Positions 12,375-25,324 are shown, counted from the first letter of the stretch. The stretch is DNA of 64,000 nt from Marisa cornuarietis (GCA_004794655.1 SMMW01000001.1:18104501-18168500), one strand, 5' to 3'. Notes: generated by a model from the sequence alone, not told the origin. Numbers and translations are program-made.

Positions 12375-12565
12375 AAAGTCTACACACAACTGGGGTCATT
12401 CGATGCACTGTGTATCTACACTTATTACAGGAATAAAAGAATACACTCTGAAATACCAAAGTTGATCAATAAAGTTAACAATACAATTCTGTTATCATAA
12501 GAAACTAATCGTTAGGAGGCTCCTTATAATTAGGAAAACACACAAAGTGCTTGCATGTATTTTGT
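12375..12565. repeat. Dispersed/duplicated block, copy 2
   Basis: Counterpart of 5955-6175: the same order of ACTGGGGTCATTCGATGCACT, GGAATAAAAG, TTGATCAATAAAG and CACAAAG segments. Confidence 0.65.
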
Positions 12566-12908
12566 CTAATAACGTGTTGACAGTGGTAAGACCTGTCGCC
12601 TGGCCGCGTTCTTGGCCCGTAGTAAACAAAGGATGGTCTTAGTGTCGCTTGGCTTAATTTCCGTAATTGAATTGCAAACATTTTTTCCTATTTCTTTACG
12701 TTTTTAGAACTTTCTTTGAGAAAGTTTGTCTTATAATTTATATCCCAATATCGATGTTCTATTTTTTCACATCTCAGTTTTTTTATTCGACAAGTTCGCA
12801 GATTAAATATACTTGACGAAAAGAAATACTGATTACAAAAATTGTCTGCAACTATTGTCTGCTACTTTTGCGTCCTAAATTGTGGATCATTTCTTTTGCT
12901 TTCCTCGC

Positions 12909-12972
12909 ACGCACGCACGCACGCACGCACGAACGCACGCACGAACGCACGCACGCACGCACACACACACAC
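12909..12972. repeat. (GCAC)n tetranucleotide microsatellite
   Basis: A run of ACGC units with two GAAC interruptions, passing into (CA)n. The region 12973-13740 that follows shows no gene. Confidence 0.95.
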
Positions 12973-14014
12973 AGGACAGAGCTAGAAAGTATGATGAGGG
13001 TTCCTTGACTCTAAATTGTTAAACCAAAAACCGTGTTAATAACCAGTTAAACAATGAGTTGTAGATGAAAGACCTTTTGATTAGCAAGTAGCTCTCAAAT
13101 ATTTGACAAGATGTGTTGTCGTGACACCAGCTTCAGTTTCAACCTTAATGTCTCAATATTAAATTTCCGCTGAACCTGTTCCTGTTCCTCTTGGTTTCTC
13201 TTATTGAAAATGGTGACTTTTGCTGGTTGAAGATATTTTGTATGCGCGTTAAAAATCATTTTGGTTGGACCACGAAAACCGTCATAGCCTCTTTAAGGGT
13301 CGGATGAGACGCTTTCTAAATAATAATAATAATAATAATAATGAACTTTTCTGTTTTAATCCTCATAACCTCTGGATCTGGTTTATTCGCTCATTAAAGA
13401 TTAAAATTATATGAATCTTTTAATAACTTACATTATCTACTTTTTCTATCAACTGACGGAAAATGGCTTTATTCGAAGAACTACTCAACAGCTTATTTAA
13501 AGTTTATACCACGAAGCCCCCCGATATCCGTCTGTGTTGGTGAAACTATATCCCCTGACATCTTACATGCATTATTCTGTATTTTAGCGACAAAAGAATG
13601 ACTTGTAAACAAACCTAATGTTTCCACAATGACAAAGCCGTACTACAATTGCGTACAGAGACACAAACGCACCACTGCCAGGTAAACAGGGCAGCAGATG
13701 GTCGCTGATTGCCGAGAACCTGAGGCTGCGAAATACTACCCTTGACTATCCAAAAGATAAAGTGGCTGGGTAACAACAATAACAACAACGATAATGGTGA
13801 TGATGAAGATGATGACGAATACCTATGTGACGCTTTCCCTACCCTGGCGTTTGGAGAAATAAATTTATTTTATTCAAACGCCAAAGAATCTTCCAAACCG
13901 ATCAGCCACCCAAAGTATATCACCTACTTTCATATGAAACGGCAGTTAAAGAAAGTGTCATTGTCTGCGGCGATACGTAGATGCGCAAAATCTTACACAT
14001 GCATCAACATGTAC

Positions 14015-14285
14015 AGGTGAAGGTCATCCCATAACCTTTTCAGGTCGTTGGGGAGTGAGGTGTTAGAGACCCCACTTTTCTCGGGGCCAGCTTTTACATG
14101 AGGGTGGTGCCAATCTCCTCTTCCTCGCTGCCATACCTTCCCCAACCTTCTATGGAGTCAGGTACCCATTCTCGTCAGCTGGGTCGACTGGGGGAAGTAT
14201 GCTGCGCTTATCGGGAAATGAACCAGCGCGCTCTCGGTTTGGACAACAGCGCTCTAACCACTCGGCCATCCGCGTCTCCTGAAAC
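14015..14285 (-). mobile_element. tRNA-derived SINE, copy A
   Basis: Read on the minus strand, the head is tRNA-like: an A-box TGGCCGAGTGGTTAGAGCG and, about 40 bases on, a B-box-like GGTTCATTTCC. A body ending in GGGGTCTCTAACACCTCAC follows. A second copy at 46085-46330 aligns over its whole length. The head lacks a foldable full tRNA, so it is not a tRNA gene. Confidence 0.75.
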
Positions 14286-14394
14286 ATGTATGAGACATGA
14301 GACCTCGTACATTTATTGCTCCATTAGCCAAAATATTGGGGAATTACTTAAATTTTACCTTTTGCAAAGTACTCTTAAAATATATAAATTATTT

Positions 14395-16076
14395 CTATTG
14401 AAGCTGCCTCATACTGAAAATAATTTTTAACTCAAGCCGAAATCGAGAGGACATGATGATATAAAGGAAAAATCCGACTGAAGCGTTAAGCATGACAGGA
14501 AGACCAGAGACAAGATGTGTTGCCATGAACAAACTATTGTAACGGCCGTCTACACGAAACTCTGGGACAGCAAAATGGGCCAATGCCAGAATGATTTGGG
14601 GAACTGTGCACAGAAGGTAGGTACAAGAAATCACCACCAGCATCTTCATCAACACTGCCTGATTTTTCAGGTATCCACTGCAAAGAAGGATATAAAATGT
14701 GTAAGTCACAAATAAATAAGCTTTAAATAAGTAAGCCGTAACAGTGGTAACAATTATATTATGAACTAATACAATCAACAGTCAAATACAATGGAGTTTT
14801 CAATGTAAAACTATATTTTAAGGGAGATTATCTTGATGATCAGTTCAGAAACTGTGTTCTGAGTGCTCATCGATGCAAAGCATGTTTATTAAGTTTTCCT
14901 TAGCTTTAGATAATGTTTCTGGTCGTAACTGTGCTTCTGCGATTGAACAAAAATGTTTAAAAATAGTTTTATTGCTCGCAAGTTTCAAAATGTATGAAAA
15001 TTAAAGTAAAATTTACTTAACTATTTCTTTTAGTGTCAAAATAACTCTCAATAGTTTGTAGCACAACGGGGTTTTCCAAATTTCTTTCTCGTCGATTACT
15101 TTGGTTACATAGATTTTCTTGATATGCTAGCCATTGTAAAAACTTCCTAAATATCTTATAGGCACTTAAAAGGGCTAAACTGCATTTTACATCATCAATA
15201 AATGTTTTCGGAGGTAAAGCAAGTCGGGTGAACTGACTGTAAAAATACTTTGAACAGTTTGCTGGGCAAAACATTAAGGTGTTGAAAAATCAAACTCAGC
15301 TCTGCAAACAATGCATACACTTACCTGGCTGTGTCTTTTCTCCATGTCATGGCCCTTTTCAGTGCAACTATAATAATTGTTGTGCTCAAACACACAATAG
15401 CAAAATTTACAAAATAAATAGTCGATAAAACAATGTTTTCGATAATGCTAAAGACGTTGTGACTAACGTAAAAGTCAGTGACGGTGAATAAAGTGATATT
15501 TTCACCAGTGGCATTGTCTTTTACTACGATTATCTGATGCTTTATGAAGTAGACGCTGCACAAAAGCTGTATGATGATAAAAGTCACTAAGAGAATGATG
15601 GCCATCGTCTTGGTGCTGATGAGTGACGAGGATTTCATGGGAAACATGACACACACGCACCGCTCTACGGCGATGATCATCGTCACACAGCCGGAAGAGA
15701 TTGAAAACAAATAAACAAAATGTAAACTGCACTTCGTCAAAAACCATTTCCATAATACTTTTTGCTCAGGAAAAGCGATACCTATAAAGCAGTACGAAGA
15801 CATTATAAACAATGTGGTAAGATACATGAGGTCGACAAGGGCGAGACAGAACAGGCAGAGGTTCATCCGATCTCTCAGTCCCTGGCGGTAAAACACCATC
15901 ATTGTGATGAGATTTGCCGGGGCCACAAGAAGAAAAAAGGAATTTGTCAAGCCACAATCGACTATTTTCTCCTCTATTTCGTATCTCCCGTAAATAGATG
16001 CCTTATTGTTTTCGCAATTACAGTATATTACCGAGATATTCATGTTGAGCGTAACGTTAGACGATTGACAACACAT
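14395..16076 (-). CDS. R3: class A-like 7TM receptor, two exons
   Basis: Exon 1 is 15325-16076 and exon 2 is 14395-14677; the intron is 14678-15324 (donor CAG|GTAAGT, acceptor TTTGCAG|T, phase 2). The joined frame is 1035 nt, 344 aa, the shortest intact copy, with a tail ending soon after SSRFRLELK. The N-terminus has SNVT and NIS sequons and the YCNC motif. TM3 ends ERCVCVMFPMK, TM6 carries CTVP and TM7 carries NASVGFFLY. Unusually, TM1 has LVAPANLITMMVF where the others have GAPANVLNMIVF. The TM2 region reads MNLCLFCLALVDLMYLTT, as in R1 and R2. It belongs with R1 and R2 by exon length, N-terminus and TM7. Confidence 0.87.
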
Positions 16077-16260
16077 TTCTAGACTGAGAATTGTTATTTC
16101 CTGTACACTTCACAATTAAAATATTCTGTTGGCATCGCGCGTTAACGGTTTACAATTCCAAACCAGCAAAGAGCCCAACTTCGTCCTTTTAATATTGTTC
16201 CGATAACAAATTGTCTTTGTGTGTTTGAAGCTACACAATTTCAGATGAAAAAATTGCAGA

Positions 16261-16330
16261 CAAAATATGTGTGCGTGTGAGTCTGTGTGTGAGTGTGTGT
16301 GCGTGTCTGTGTGTGTGTGTGTGTGTGCGT
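16261..16330. repeat. (GT)n microsatellite upstream of R3
   Basis: Imperfect GT run about 190 bp upstream of the R3 start. Confidence 0.9.
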
Positions 16331-16784
16331 GGGCCTTATTGCAGCTTACCTATTTAAGAAATAAAATTGATAAGGAAAATTACAGATAACAATTGTAGTA
16401 ATATGTGTTTACGTCCATGAGGTATATTTAATCTCCAAACTTCTCCAATCAATAATAAACTCGTGAAAATATAAAACATTGTTAGTGATAAAGAAAAATG
16501 TTTTTCTCTAATAGTTAAGTAAATTATAAAAATAAAGACAAAGGTAAATCCGACTTACAGTGAATCTTTTATGTTTTTCGTATATTCGTAAATAATTACA
16601 CCCTTAAACCATATTGATTAACATCAAGTCTTTATGAATTGTAAGAAAAAGAACGTAGAAGCTGATACGGGTGTCATCAGTAGTCTGCAGCTATGAGAAA
16701 AAAGGTTCATTTGAGTAAGTCTGTTGAAATTCCTGTCGAATTAATATGATCTTAGATGGTCTGGCTAGAATAGGCAGGATCATC

Positions 16785-17025
16785 GTTTTGTGGGTAAGAG
16801 GATAGTCTGGAAGTAAGAGAGTAGGCGTCCTAACCCAAAGGCAAGAGGGTTTGAAACCCATAGGACTCAGCGAACTCGTCCATTCCTCAGTCGTTCTGTT
16901 GCCTAGGGTCAATAAGAAATTTATAACCTCAGTTGCGGGCCATAAACAGGCGGTGGACAGCCGACGAACAGCATTTGTGTCTGTCCCACCATATACTCGT
17001 AGGCGTAAATTTACATCATTATTAT
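16785..17025 (+). mobile_element. SINE-like repeat with tRNA-like promoter
   Basis: An A-box-like AAGTAAGAGAGTAGGCGTCC is followed by a B-box-like GGGTTTGAAACCC about 30 bases on, then an unrelated body ending in an AT-rich trinucleotide tail (CATCATTATTATG). A single copy here, so the boundaries are uncertain. Confidence 0.5.
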
Positions 17026-17029
17026 GATT

Positions 17030-18735
17030 CAGTTAATATAAATCTATAATACAACTAAAGCCTCTAGATTTATTGAATTGCAAGTTTCTCCTGCAGTTTG
17101 CATGGCTGGGCAGACCAGATGATTTCACGGTCCCTGCTTTAGAGAGTTGGATAATGTAAGAAAGCAAGAAGGACAGGAAATGGACACACGATGACTCAAT
17201 GAACTGTTTTAGGTAAAATTAAAATCACCCTATAGAGAAATGCAAAGATTTTAATTCAAGTAAAACTGTAGACTTTAGTCCCTAATGTGACTGGAACATG
17301 TCTTTACAGCCCCCCCCATCTCCCCCCCGCTGAATACAACACTGGTACAAAACGCATATTTCCCATGCGGATATTTGATAAAAGGATGGGAGAAAGACTC
17401 TGCAGTTTACAGAACAGATATTTGTTAACAGTATCCTTTGATGTATTAAAACGATGAAGCATGCCCTTTAAAACATGCTCTTAAAATACATAACTATAGC
17501 CAATCACCATTACTATCATTTAAATCGATCAATAAAACGGGTTAATAAAAGTACAAAATGATTGCTGTTAACGGGAAGCAGGGAATACAATAGAAGAAGG
17601 TGCGGGGTGCGAATTAAAAATGGGAAACATGCGACTTTTACTTTTTCATATTGTGAAAGACGAGCCAGTGATAAAGATACAAAAAAGACGCCTATAGTGT
17701 CAACTGTTATAGACTGATGTTAGATATAATCAAAACGAAAATATTCAAATGTCCACTCTTGCTTGTGTACTCCTGTTCTCTTTAATCACAACAAATTATA
17801 AAAAGTGATAAGAAACTAAGAAAGCTAGAGGTACACTCTCCCTACAAGACTGACTGATAACACTTATTTTCCCAGATTTACGGAAAATATTTTTATTATA
17901 CTGATCTTTTTAGTATACTGAAATGAAAGTTCGGAGCAAAAGGAGACTGCTGGTGAAAGAATAAACTCTGTTGCCGAACGATGATGCTTCCAGCACTTTA
18001 TACAGATGTAAACACACTATTCTGAGTGTAACCAGTTGTTAGTAAGATTTAAAATGTTATTGGTACTACAACAGTAGTCAAATACTTTTTTACAATCATA
18101 ACATTAAATAAAGATACGACAGCAAATATAAGTAAAAACCAATTTCACCTATTTGGTAAAACTCATCCACAAATAATAGTTAAGGACCAAAGGCAAGACA
18201 GAGATATATTTGACTGCAAAGTCCATTGCTGTGTCTGAAGAGAATCTACAACCCTTACATAACTTCAGTCCAAGGAGAATAGTAATGACCACCCTAGTAC
18301 TATAAGTGCCCCAACACCCAACGATATCCATACCTGTGCAGAGGTTTGGGCTTTGTAGTAGATGTACCCGCTATCGCCTTTTTATGTTACAATGCAAATC
18401 CTATTTATTTGTAACCTGCTGCTAGAGAGTACGCAAAAAAATGAGTTTGCCCTGAGTTAATACAGTACCGAACAAGAGACTGAAAATACTGCCATATTTT
18501 TTCATTGCGTAATTTATCTAGTAACAATCTGGTGACAGTTTGGAATATAACGGTAGTAGATTTGTTTTATAAGATTTTTTTTTAAAGAATATTAAAATAG
18601 ATAAACGAGTACAGTCATAAGCTTCCGTGGGCCATTTTCGTCTACTTTCTAAAGGGAGACGATACTCAGCTAAAACAATGAATTGAATAACAAACAACTT
18701 TACTCATCTCCTTCCCGGCGTAATTTTTTTTAATT
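17030..18735. other. Intergenic, no gene recognised
   Basis: AT-rich; nothing longer than 60 codons and no motif seen. C-runs near 17310-17330 are the only feature. Confidence 0.4.
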
Positions 18736-18739
18736 TGTT

Positions 18740-19140
18740 TTCTATTAGAACTTTGTCTACTCACCTACCTAGAACTATTTTCCTAATTTTTCTAATCCTT
18801 ACCCTCATTCCATATCTCGCTTATGAACCTCGTTCCTTTTTTCCTTTGTTCCGTTTGTTGTTGCTTTGTGTTAATCGTATTATTATTATTAGAAGAAACT
18901 ACGATGCAGTAATACAAAAAACTACAAAAATACAGATGAGCTGATGCACCGCGTGATCATTGAGCAAGGATAGTATATGATGGTAAATGAATTTGTAAGA
19001 TGCATTCGATTGCTCCTGAAAAATGTGTGCTATTGTGACTTTTTGTATGTAACTGCCTTTAGCCCATATTTGATTGTGGGGTAAGGTGCTTTATAAATAA
19101 ATCTTCTTGTTCTGCTTCTTCTTCTTCGTCGTCGTCGTCG
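18740..19140 (+). mobile_element. Probable LINE 3' end
   Basis: Pyrimidine-rich 3'-UTR-like sequence leads to CTTTAGCCCATATTTGATTG, then GGTGCTTTATAAATAAAT and a (CTT)n/(CGT)n simple tail. That is the usual arrangement at CR1-type LINE 3' ends. No coding sequence remains. Confidence 0.45.
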
Positions 19141-19228
19141 TCTTCTTAGTATGATTATAATTATGATTAAACTTCAGTTATACAAGAAAAAAGTGAACAT
19201 TTTCTTAGGCAAGACACTTGTTGTAAAT

Positions 19229-19372
19229 AGGGTGTATTGAAAGTAGGGTAAGGATGTTATTGTAAGTGTATTGTAAGTAGGGTAAGTAGTGTATTGCAAG
19301 TGTATTCGAAGTGTATTGTAAAAAGTGTTATTGAGGTATTGTAAGTATATGGTAAGTAGGGTAGGCATAAGA
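19229..19372. repeat. Degenerate short tandem repeat
   Basis: Repeated GTATTGTAAGT / AAGTAGGGTAAG units in irregular order over about 140 bp. Confidence 0.7.
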
Positions 19373-19374
19373 AG

Positions 19375-20530
19375 AGGGCTTAATCCAGATCTTACTTGCG
19401 TTGTACAAAAGCTTTAACAGATGTGCTTTTCAACAAGAACAAGGGAAAGTTATTTTGGACAACAGTGAAACGCTATCATGACCACTACCACCACCAATCT
19501 AGGTCCATCAGTGAAAGACCGATGCAAAATTCCATTCGCTGATGAAATCGATCTCACGCTTAATCTCCCCAACGGATTGAGAGAAAAGCAGCAGTATTTG
19601 GGATGGAGATCAACCCTGAAGAAAATCATTGTTCAAACTAATCATTCTCATACGCGACTTGACTTATAATTGTCATATAATGTAATGCTATGTTGATGTA
19701 TATACATATATATACACATGTATGTGTGTGTTGACATATTTGGTCTTTGTTTTGTTTCGTTTATAAAATACGGATGAAAGTGATATAGTAGGTCATAAAA
19801 TCGATTAAAACCCCATTTACTATTATTATTAAATAAATGTACAGCAGCCACAAGAGGTCAGCCGTGAAGCAAGCTCCACTAGACTGGTCATGTGACCCGG
19901 CACAACACTAGAACAGACAGGTCAACCACTACAGGTTAAGAGGCTAAACTTAAGCTATCCCGCCAATATCTTCTCGATGACCAGTCAGTGAGATTAACTT
20001 GGACAAGCTTACAAACGATTGTTTAAGATAGCGCTTGAGGTACACATTAAGCCAACTGTCTGAAAAACAATATATATATATATATATTCTGAAAGCGTTC
20101 AAGATTATTAAAATCTAGTATGAAAGTAATCTCAACATGTTTGAAAGGCTTAGAGAACACAAGGATGGCACTAACTGAAGACAAAAATGAACCTTCTTAA
20201 TATTTTTTAAAGAGAAAAAAACAGGTTTTGTAATCTTCGTTTAAACTTTTTTCGTCACAGATTGTTAATGCTTATGTTTCAAGGACTTACCTGACATCGA
20301 GAAAGGCCAACTTCTCTTAAATTGCAGAAAATTAGGCTTTTACATCTTTATTATACAATGTTTAAGTATATAGTGGTGTTCAAGCTCATCGTGTCTCGTG
20401 AAAAAATCAGATTTATTCAGGTATGATAATAAGTACATGCATAAAATGTAAACCTATGGATTTTATACCTTGTGAGTGTGAGTGTGTGTGTGTGTGTCAG
20501 AGACGTCGATAAGAACAAAATAGGAAAAAT
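19375..20530. other. 3' flank of R4 and intergenic, no gene recognised
   Basis: Contains TA/CA-rich tracts at 19700-19730 and 20070-20088, and a short GT run at 20478-20498. No coding signal. Confidence 0.4.
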
Positions 20531-20531
20531 A

Positions 20532-21830
20532 TTATTGTGCTTGAACATGATTGATAGTACTAAGAACAACAGATTTTGTTATCGCTTTCTTAGTACAGAG
20601 ACACAATGTCTGTAGTTCTTGACGAAACCGTGAAGACATTTTTATATACACGAAAAAGTTGATGGAAGAGTTAAGTATGAAAGGAAGAAAAAACACACAG
20701 TGTGCAGCCAGGAACAAATTACTATAACGGCCATCAGAACGGAACTCTGGGACTGCGAATCGCACCAGTGCTAGGATGATAGTAGGAGTTGAACACAAGA
20801 TGTAGATGGAGGAGACTGCAACCAGCATCCGCATCAACATTGCCTGACCCTTCAGGTACGAGCTGGCAAAATAAAGAAAGAAGGCGGTAAGATAGCATGT
20901 ACATAAAAAGTTTTAAATGTATACCATAACGAACTAATAATGACTCCTGCAATTGAGATATGGGTAGGGAACCATCGCAGAACAAAACTTTATTGTAAGA
21001 GGATGAGCATTAAAAAGAAAAAGAAATATTTCTGACGATATCCCCAGACTTAAACACTTTGATTTTAAGGGATTAAATTAGCATTTTCTTACCTGTCTAC
21101 GTGTTCTTTAAACATGACCTGTACCTACCTGGCTGTGGACTTTCTCCAGGCCATAGCACTTCGCAGTGTTATCACAGTGATGGCTGTCGCAAAAAGCACG
21201 ATAGTAAAATTTAAAAAGGGAACAAAAGAAAGAACGACATTTTCGATGATGCTAAAAATTGGATGACTGAGGTATAGTTCACTAGTAAGAAGCGTGACTA
21301 TTTCTTCTCCAGTGCTTATATCTTTTACAACTGTCAGCTTTTCTTTTACAATGTACACGGAGCACAAAAGCAGTATGACGATGAAGGCCACTAAGAGAAT
21401 GATGGCCATCGTCTTTGTACTGATGACTGACGAGGATTTTAATGGAAACAAGACACACACGCACCGCTCTACCCCGATGATCATCGTCAGACACCCGGAC
21501 GAATGTCCAAATCCGAACTTAAAATATAAGCCATGTTTCATGAAAAACCATTTATAAAACTCTTTCTTGTCAGGAAAAGGGATACCTATCAAGCAGTAGG
21601 AGACGATCTCGCAGTCCCTGGCGGTAAAACACGATCATGGAAAGAAAATTTGCTGGAGCTCCGATAAAAACGAAAATGTTTGTAAAGCCACAGTGTGCTA
21701 TTTGATCAACAACTTGAACTGTCTCATAGCTCAGTATATCTTCAGTGTTCACAGATTCGTGATCCAGGCAGTAATTTTGTTTTACTGTCGCAGTTAGGTC
21801 TGATGTATCGTTTGACTCGTTACAACTCAT
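20532..21830 (-). pseudogene. R4: receptor pseudogene lacking TM2 and frameshifted
   Basis: Exon 1 is 21129-21830 and exon 2 is 20532-20862; the 266-bp intron keeps good sites (CAG|GTAGGT donor, TTTGCCAG|C acceptor). Around 21606-21614 the sequence jumps from the TM1/TM2 loop (GLRDR) straight to the end of TM2 (YCLIGIPFPD). Compared with R2, about 71 nt are missing. That removes essentially all of TM2 and shifts the frame, so translation from MSCNESN stops after about 86 residues. TM3-TM5 are open in another frame (21125-21592) and exon 2 is intact. Joined length is 1033 nt; adding 71 would restore divisibility by three. Other drift is visible: MFPMK has become LFPLK, AVERC has become GVERC, and several bases differ in a block that the other copies keep. 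It is closest to R9 in the TM4-TM5 loop (ELYLSHPIFSIIENVVLS). Confidence 0.85.
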
Positions 21831-22060
21831 CTTGCCAACTGTTCGAGTATTGATGTTTAGCAAGACAACAGGAGGATGTTTGTTTTAAAAAAATAATTTG
21901 AACTAGAAGTCTGTACTGTTGGTACATCTTATTGTAAATAGTTGTGCTCTGACATTTGATGGTTTTCTTCTTGTTTGCAAGCACAGAGATTTGTAGGCTT
22001 TATATGCTTCTTCAGAAAGGGTACTGTTCAATTTTATGCATCCATCTTTTCTTACGTGTG

Positions 22061-22386
22061 CCTGCGTGTGCGTGCGTGAGTGTATGCGTGCGTGTGTGTG
22101 TGTGTGTGTAAGTGTGTGTGTGCGTGCTTTTACACAAATATGTAGTGAAACAACACAAAACCTAGCGAAAACAAGCTAAAAAATAATTTCACTAATAACT
22201 ATTTCCCCGTGTTAGGTATAATTATATCGACAAAGTAAATATATAGTAATGAATAGAGAAATATCTTGAACACAACAGGTATGAGGAAAAATATTTCTTT
22301 TACTGTTTGGAAGAAAAGAGAAAAGAAAGTTAAAAGAGGTATATTTGCGTGTTTGTTTATGTATAAATGTGTGTGTGCGTGCGTGC

Positions 22387-22442
<56 letters not shown>
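22061..22442. repeat. Two (GT)n microsatellites upstream of R4
   Basis: Runs at 22061-22123 and 22367-22442, about 230 and 540 bp upstream of the R4 start, on the same strand sense as at the other genes. Confidence 0.93.
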
Positions 22443-22444
<2 letters not shown>

Positions 22445-22859
22445 ATGAGTAGGTGTCTTTCATGCAGGTATTGCTTAAATGAATACACGTATACGTGTGT
22501 GAGGGTGATTGGGGCAACGCGGCTGTCAAGAAACAAAAATAAAATTTCTTTTGAGAAATAAAAAGTAATCGTTCAGAATTTCTTTTAGTTTTAATTTTGA
22601 GACAATATTCAGAGAAACTACAAGGGTATCTGTTTGTGGCAAGTGAAATTTTAATCATCAGACGTTTTTGAAAAATTTCTGCCATCAGCACCACAACCAC
22701 TATTTCCGGGATGTAAATGTTTCAACTAAACTGCTCGGACAGTAAAACCATTTTGTGTATGATAAGTGTTAAGGTTATGAAAATTTTAAAAATATACACT
22801 GTCATTAACTATTATTAACACACAGTGACGGTAATAATTTTTTGGTAATGTTACTGTTT

Positions 22860-23010
22860 CAGGTTAGATATCTTATCTGCATGTTGTACCTAATGCATCT
22901 TGTGTAACCATAAACTTTGTGCTGTCCCTCACTTCATCTATATATTTTCTAGTTGGGCATGCCCTGGGGTACCAATCGCTACTACTAAATTTTTTTTAAT
23001 TGGTGCTGTC
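22860..23010 (-). repeat. Duplicated block of unknown nature, copy 1
   Basis: Aligns with 32755-32925. The minus strand of both reads as related peptides (copy 1 KTAPIKKNLVVAIGTPG.., copy 2 NVAPRKNFPLEVSNWHSNA..). Copy 1 has stops, copy 2 is open for 66 codons. This could be a fragment of a transposon-encoded protein; not recognised. Confidence 0.55.
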
Positions 23011-23567
23011 TTCATTACTTGTTCCAGGTGATCGTAAATCCATTCCACATCATCGTCTCTATGCGGGGAGGTTGCTGTCTCCACATCACCTGACAATAGG
23101 ACCTGCTAGTCCAACAATGTTCCACAGGAATCAGTTCAGCTAATGGATGATTTTGACCTTGTTGCAGTGGTGTAACAACCTGATGTTCAAGGTACCTTCT
23201 GTCTGTTGTATTGTCAGATTGGCTCCAGATGTACTTCAGCTAGAGCTCTTCGTTCAGGAAAAATCCGATTGGGAGCATCAGATATTCGGTGAAGTGTTTT
23301 TGTGTGGTCACCCAATTTCGGTCTTTATAGAACTTTCAACAAACTAAACACTTTTCCTCTACTGTATTGACAGGACAAGATTCTTTGTTACAATATACAT
23401 TAATGAATAAATGGAGACGAAGAACCGTTTAGCTTTATGATCCTTATAAGCTACTGAATCTGAAACTAAACGAACATTTTCTACCATCTTTAATTCCATC
23501 GATATTATTCTGCTCATATATACGAGCATATAGCAGATAAAACACAACATGGTCTCTGGCCTGCTGT

Positions 23568-23780
23568 GTGATTACCCATGTGACACCTGTTTACCAAGAT
23601 GACTGCGATAACTGTAAACCAATTTCCTTGCTAAGCGGTGTTAGGAAACTTTTTAAGAGATGCATTTACTCCCAAATTTCCACTTTTTGTAGTGAAAATT
23701 ACATTCACACACCAGTTCATCCACATTTTATCCAGGGGGATCAAATGATTTTTTCTTGTTTTACGACAACAAAATAACTG
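23568..23780 (+). mobile_element. Non-LTR retrotransposon reverse transcriptase fragment
   Basis: The open frame contains THVTPVYQDD..NCKPISLLSGV followed by KLFKRCIYSQISTF..ENYIH. This matches the VTPVFKKGD..NYRPISLLS..K..ERVI pattern at the start of LINE reverse transcriptase domains. It is truncated after about 70 codons. Confidence 0.75.
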
Positions 23781-23965
23781 CACAAGCTTTATTTTTTAAA
23801 AATATTGTTAAGTATGGCAAAAGGGTTCATAAGTTAGAGGCTACTTGTATACGAGGGAAACATTAACTTTCTATGTACCTACTTTTCTTACCGTCTCCAA
23901 GCCGTACTAATGACAATGACGATTCTTTATTAGCGAAAGGTAAAGTAAGGAAGACATGCTTATTT
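23781..23965. repeat. Receptor intergenic block, copy upstream of R4
   Basis: Aligns with 33405-33580 and 42735-42885 (TGCACAAGCTTTATTTTT, a GTATGGCA motif, then CCGTCTCCAAGCCGTA). A shared piece of the duplicated intergenic DNA, present in three intervals. Confidence 0.65.
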
Positions 23966-24559
23966 CCATTTAGCCATTTGGTGGATTTACATATTGCTTT
24001 AGTTTTTTTTTTGCTGGATTGTCTGTACCTTTCTGCCTTTTTATTTTTGGTTTGGTGTTAGGAACATGGTTATCGACCCTGACTGTTTTTAAGAAGCATG
24101 GGTTGTCACCCTTGGATGTACTATTTAACATGCATGGTAGTGAGCACGACTTATGGGTGACTGAACGAAATGTTCACTGGAGCCCCTGTAGTTGCTGAGA
24201 ACTCGGTTTTGTCATTCCCAAACAAGTTTTCGAGGTAGAACGAAGTTGTGGAGATTTTCTGTGTGAAAGAGCTGGAAATGCGAGGGATTCCTTTCCTAGA
24301 AAAGGTATTGGATATGTTATTTTTTATTATTGCTATGGTTATCTTTGTAAAAATCGGCGAAAGAGTGTTGTGAAATCTTAACATTGGTAGGAAATTTTGG
24401 GAATTACCTTGGGGCAAAGTAAGGCAGGAACAGAGAGAAGATCGCCTTCATCAGTCAGTGTTTGCATAGCCAGCACCTCTTCTAGTGGATCACCGAGTGA
24501 CAGTGCTAACGGCACAAACAATGGAGAGAATTCAAGGAAGTGTATATTGTTTATGTATA

Positions 24560-24560
24560 A

Positions 24561-24631
<71 letters not shown>
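24560..24631. repeat. (GT)n microsatellite
   Basis: About 36 GT units between R4 and R5, not close to a receptor start. Confidence 0.97.
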
Positions 24632-24632
<1 letters not shown>

Positions 24633-25324
24633 ACACGGACTTTGCTTCAACGTAAGTGTAACCTTTTGTTATTCTGTTTGCATTAAAACACGGATCTTGG
24701 ACGCTAGTACTACCAAATCTGATCCCCCACTTGAGAGACAGTAGATTGTGGAAGTTTGAACTCATGTGGAATTGAGGAATTAACTTTTACATGCAAAACT
24801 TCTATGACTTTAAGGGTGAGAATAACTGATGTGAGTGATGTGTTATATCTATACTGTTGTTATTATTGATGTATTTATTTGATGTTACTTGTGTGTTCTT
24901 AGAGTAGCTTTATTGACCCCTTAGCACTCATATTCTCAGTCAATAATCAGGAGTAGACTAGAAGAGAGACATATACTTTAATTTGAACTGAAATTTGAAG
25001 AAATTCTTTTATAAAGAATATAATCATGTGACTGGAACCACCTGTCCAAAGCCATGCAATAAACGACATCAATTAAAGGAGAGAAAGTCGGAACGCATGG
25101 GTTAGAGAACCATAATGCAAGGGGATCAGTCAAGGAACTGCCAGCTGTTGTCATCAAGACTCTAAGGACTAGCCAACCAGAATATGGGCTACCAGTGGCA
25201 GGTAGAACTTCGACTCCAAGACCGTTCTCGAGGCAGAAGAGAACACTTGGGTGTTAGCTCGTGTTTAAACCCTTCAGAATGGCATTTGTTCAGAGTCTGA
25301 ACGCGACATTATTCATTCTGGTGC

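Noticed and set aside
13742..14020. 92-codon open frame with Asn and acidic runs
   Set aside because: Starts in AAC/GAT simple repeats, then reads into ordinary sequence without family features.
14220..14285. Possible tRNA-Leu/Ser gene
   Set aside because: Only A- and B-box-like sequences are kept, with no complete cloverleaf, and the same head recurs in a repeat copy at 46270-46330; it is a SINE head.
22212..22700. 162-codon minus-strand open frame with poly-His-Thr
   Set aside because: Its core is the (GT)n microsatellite read in reverse.
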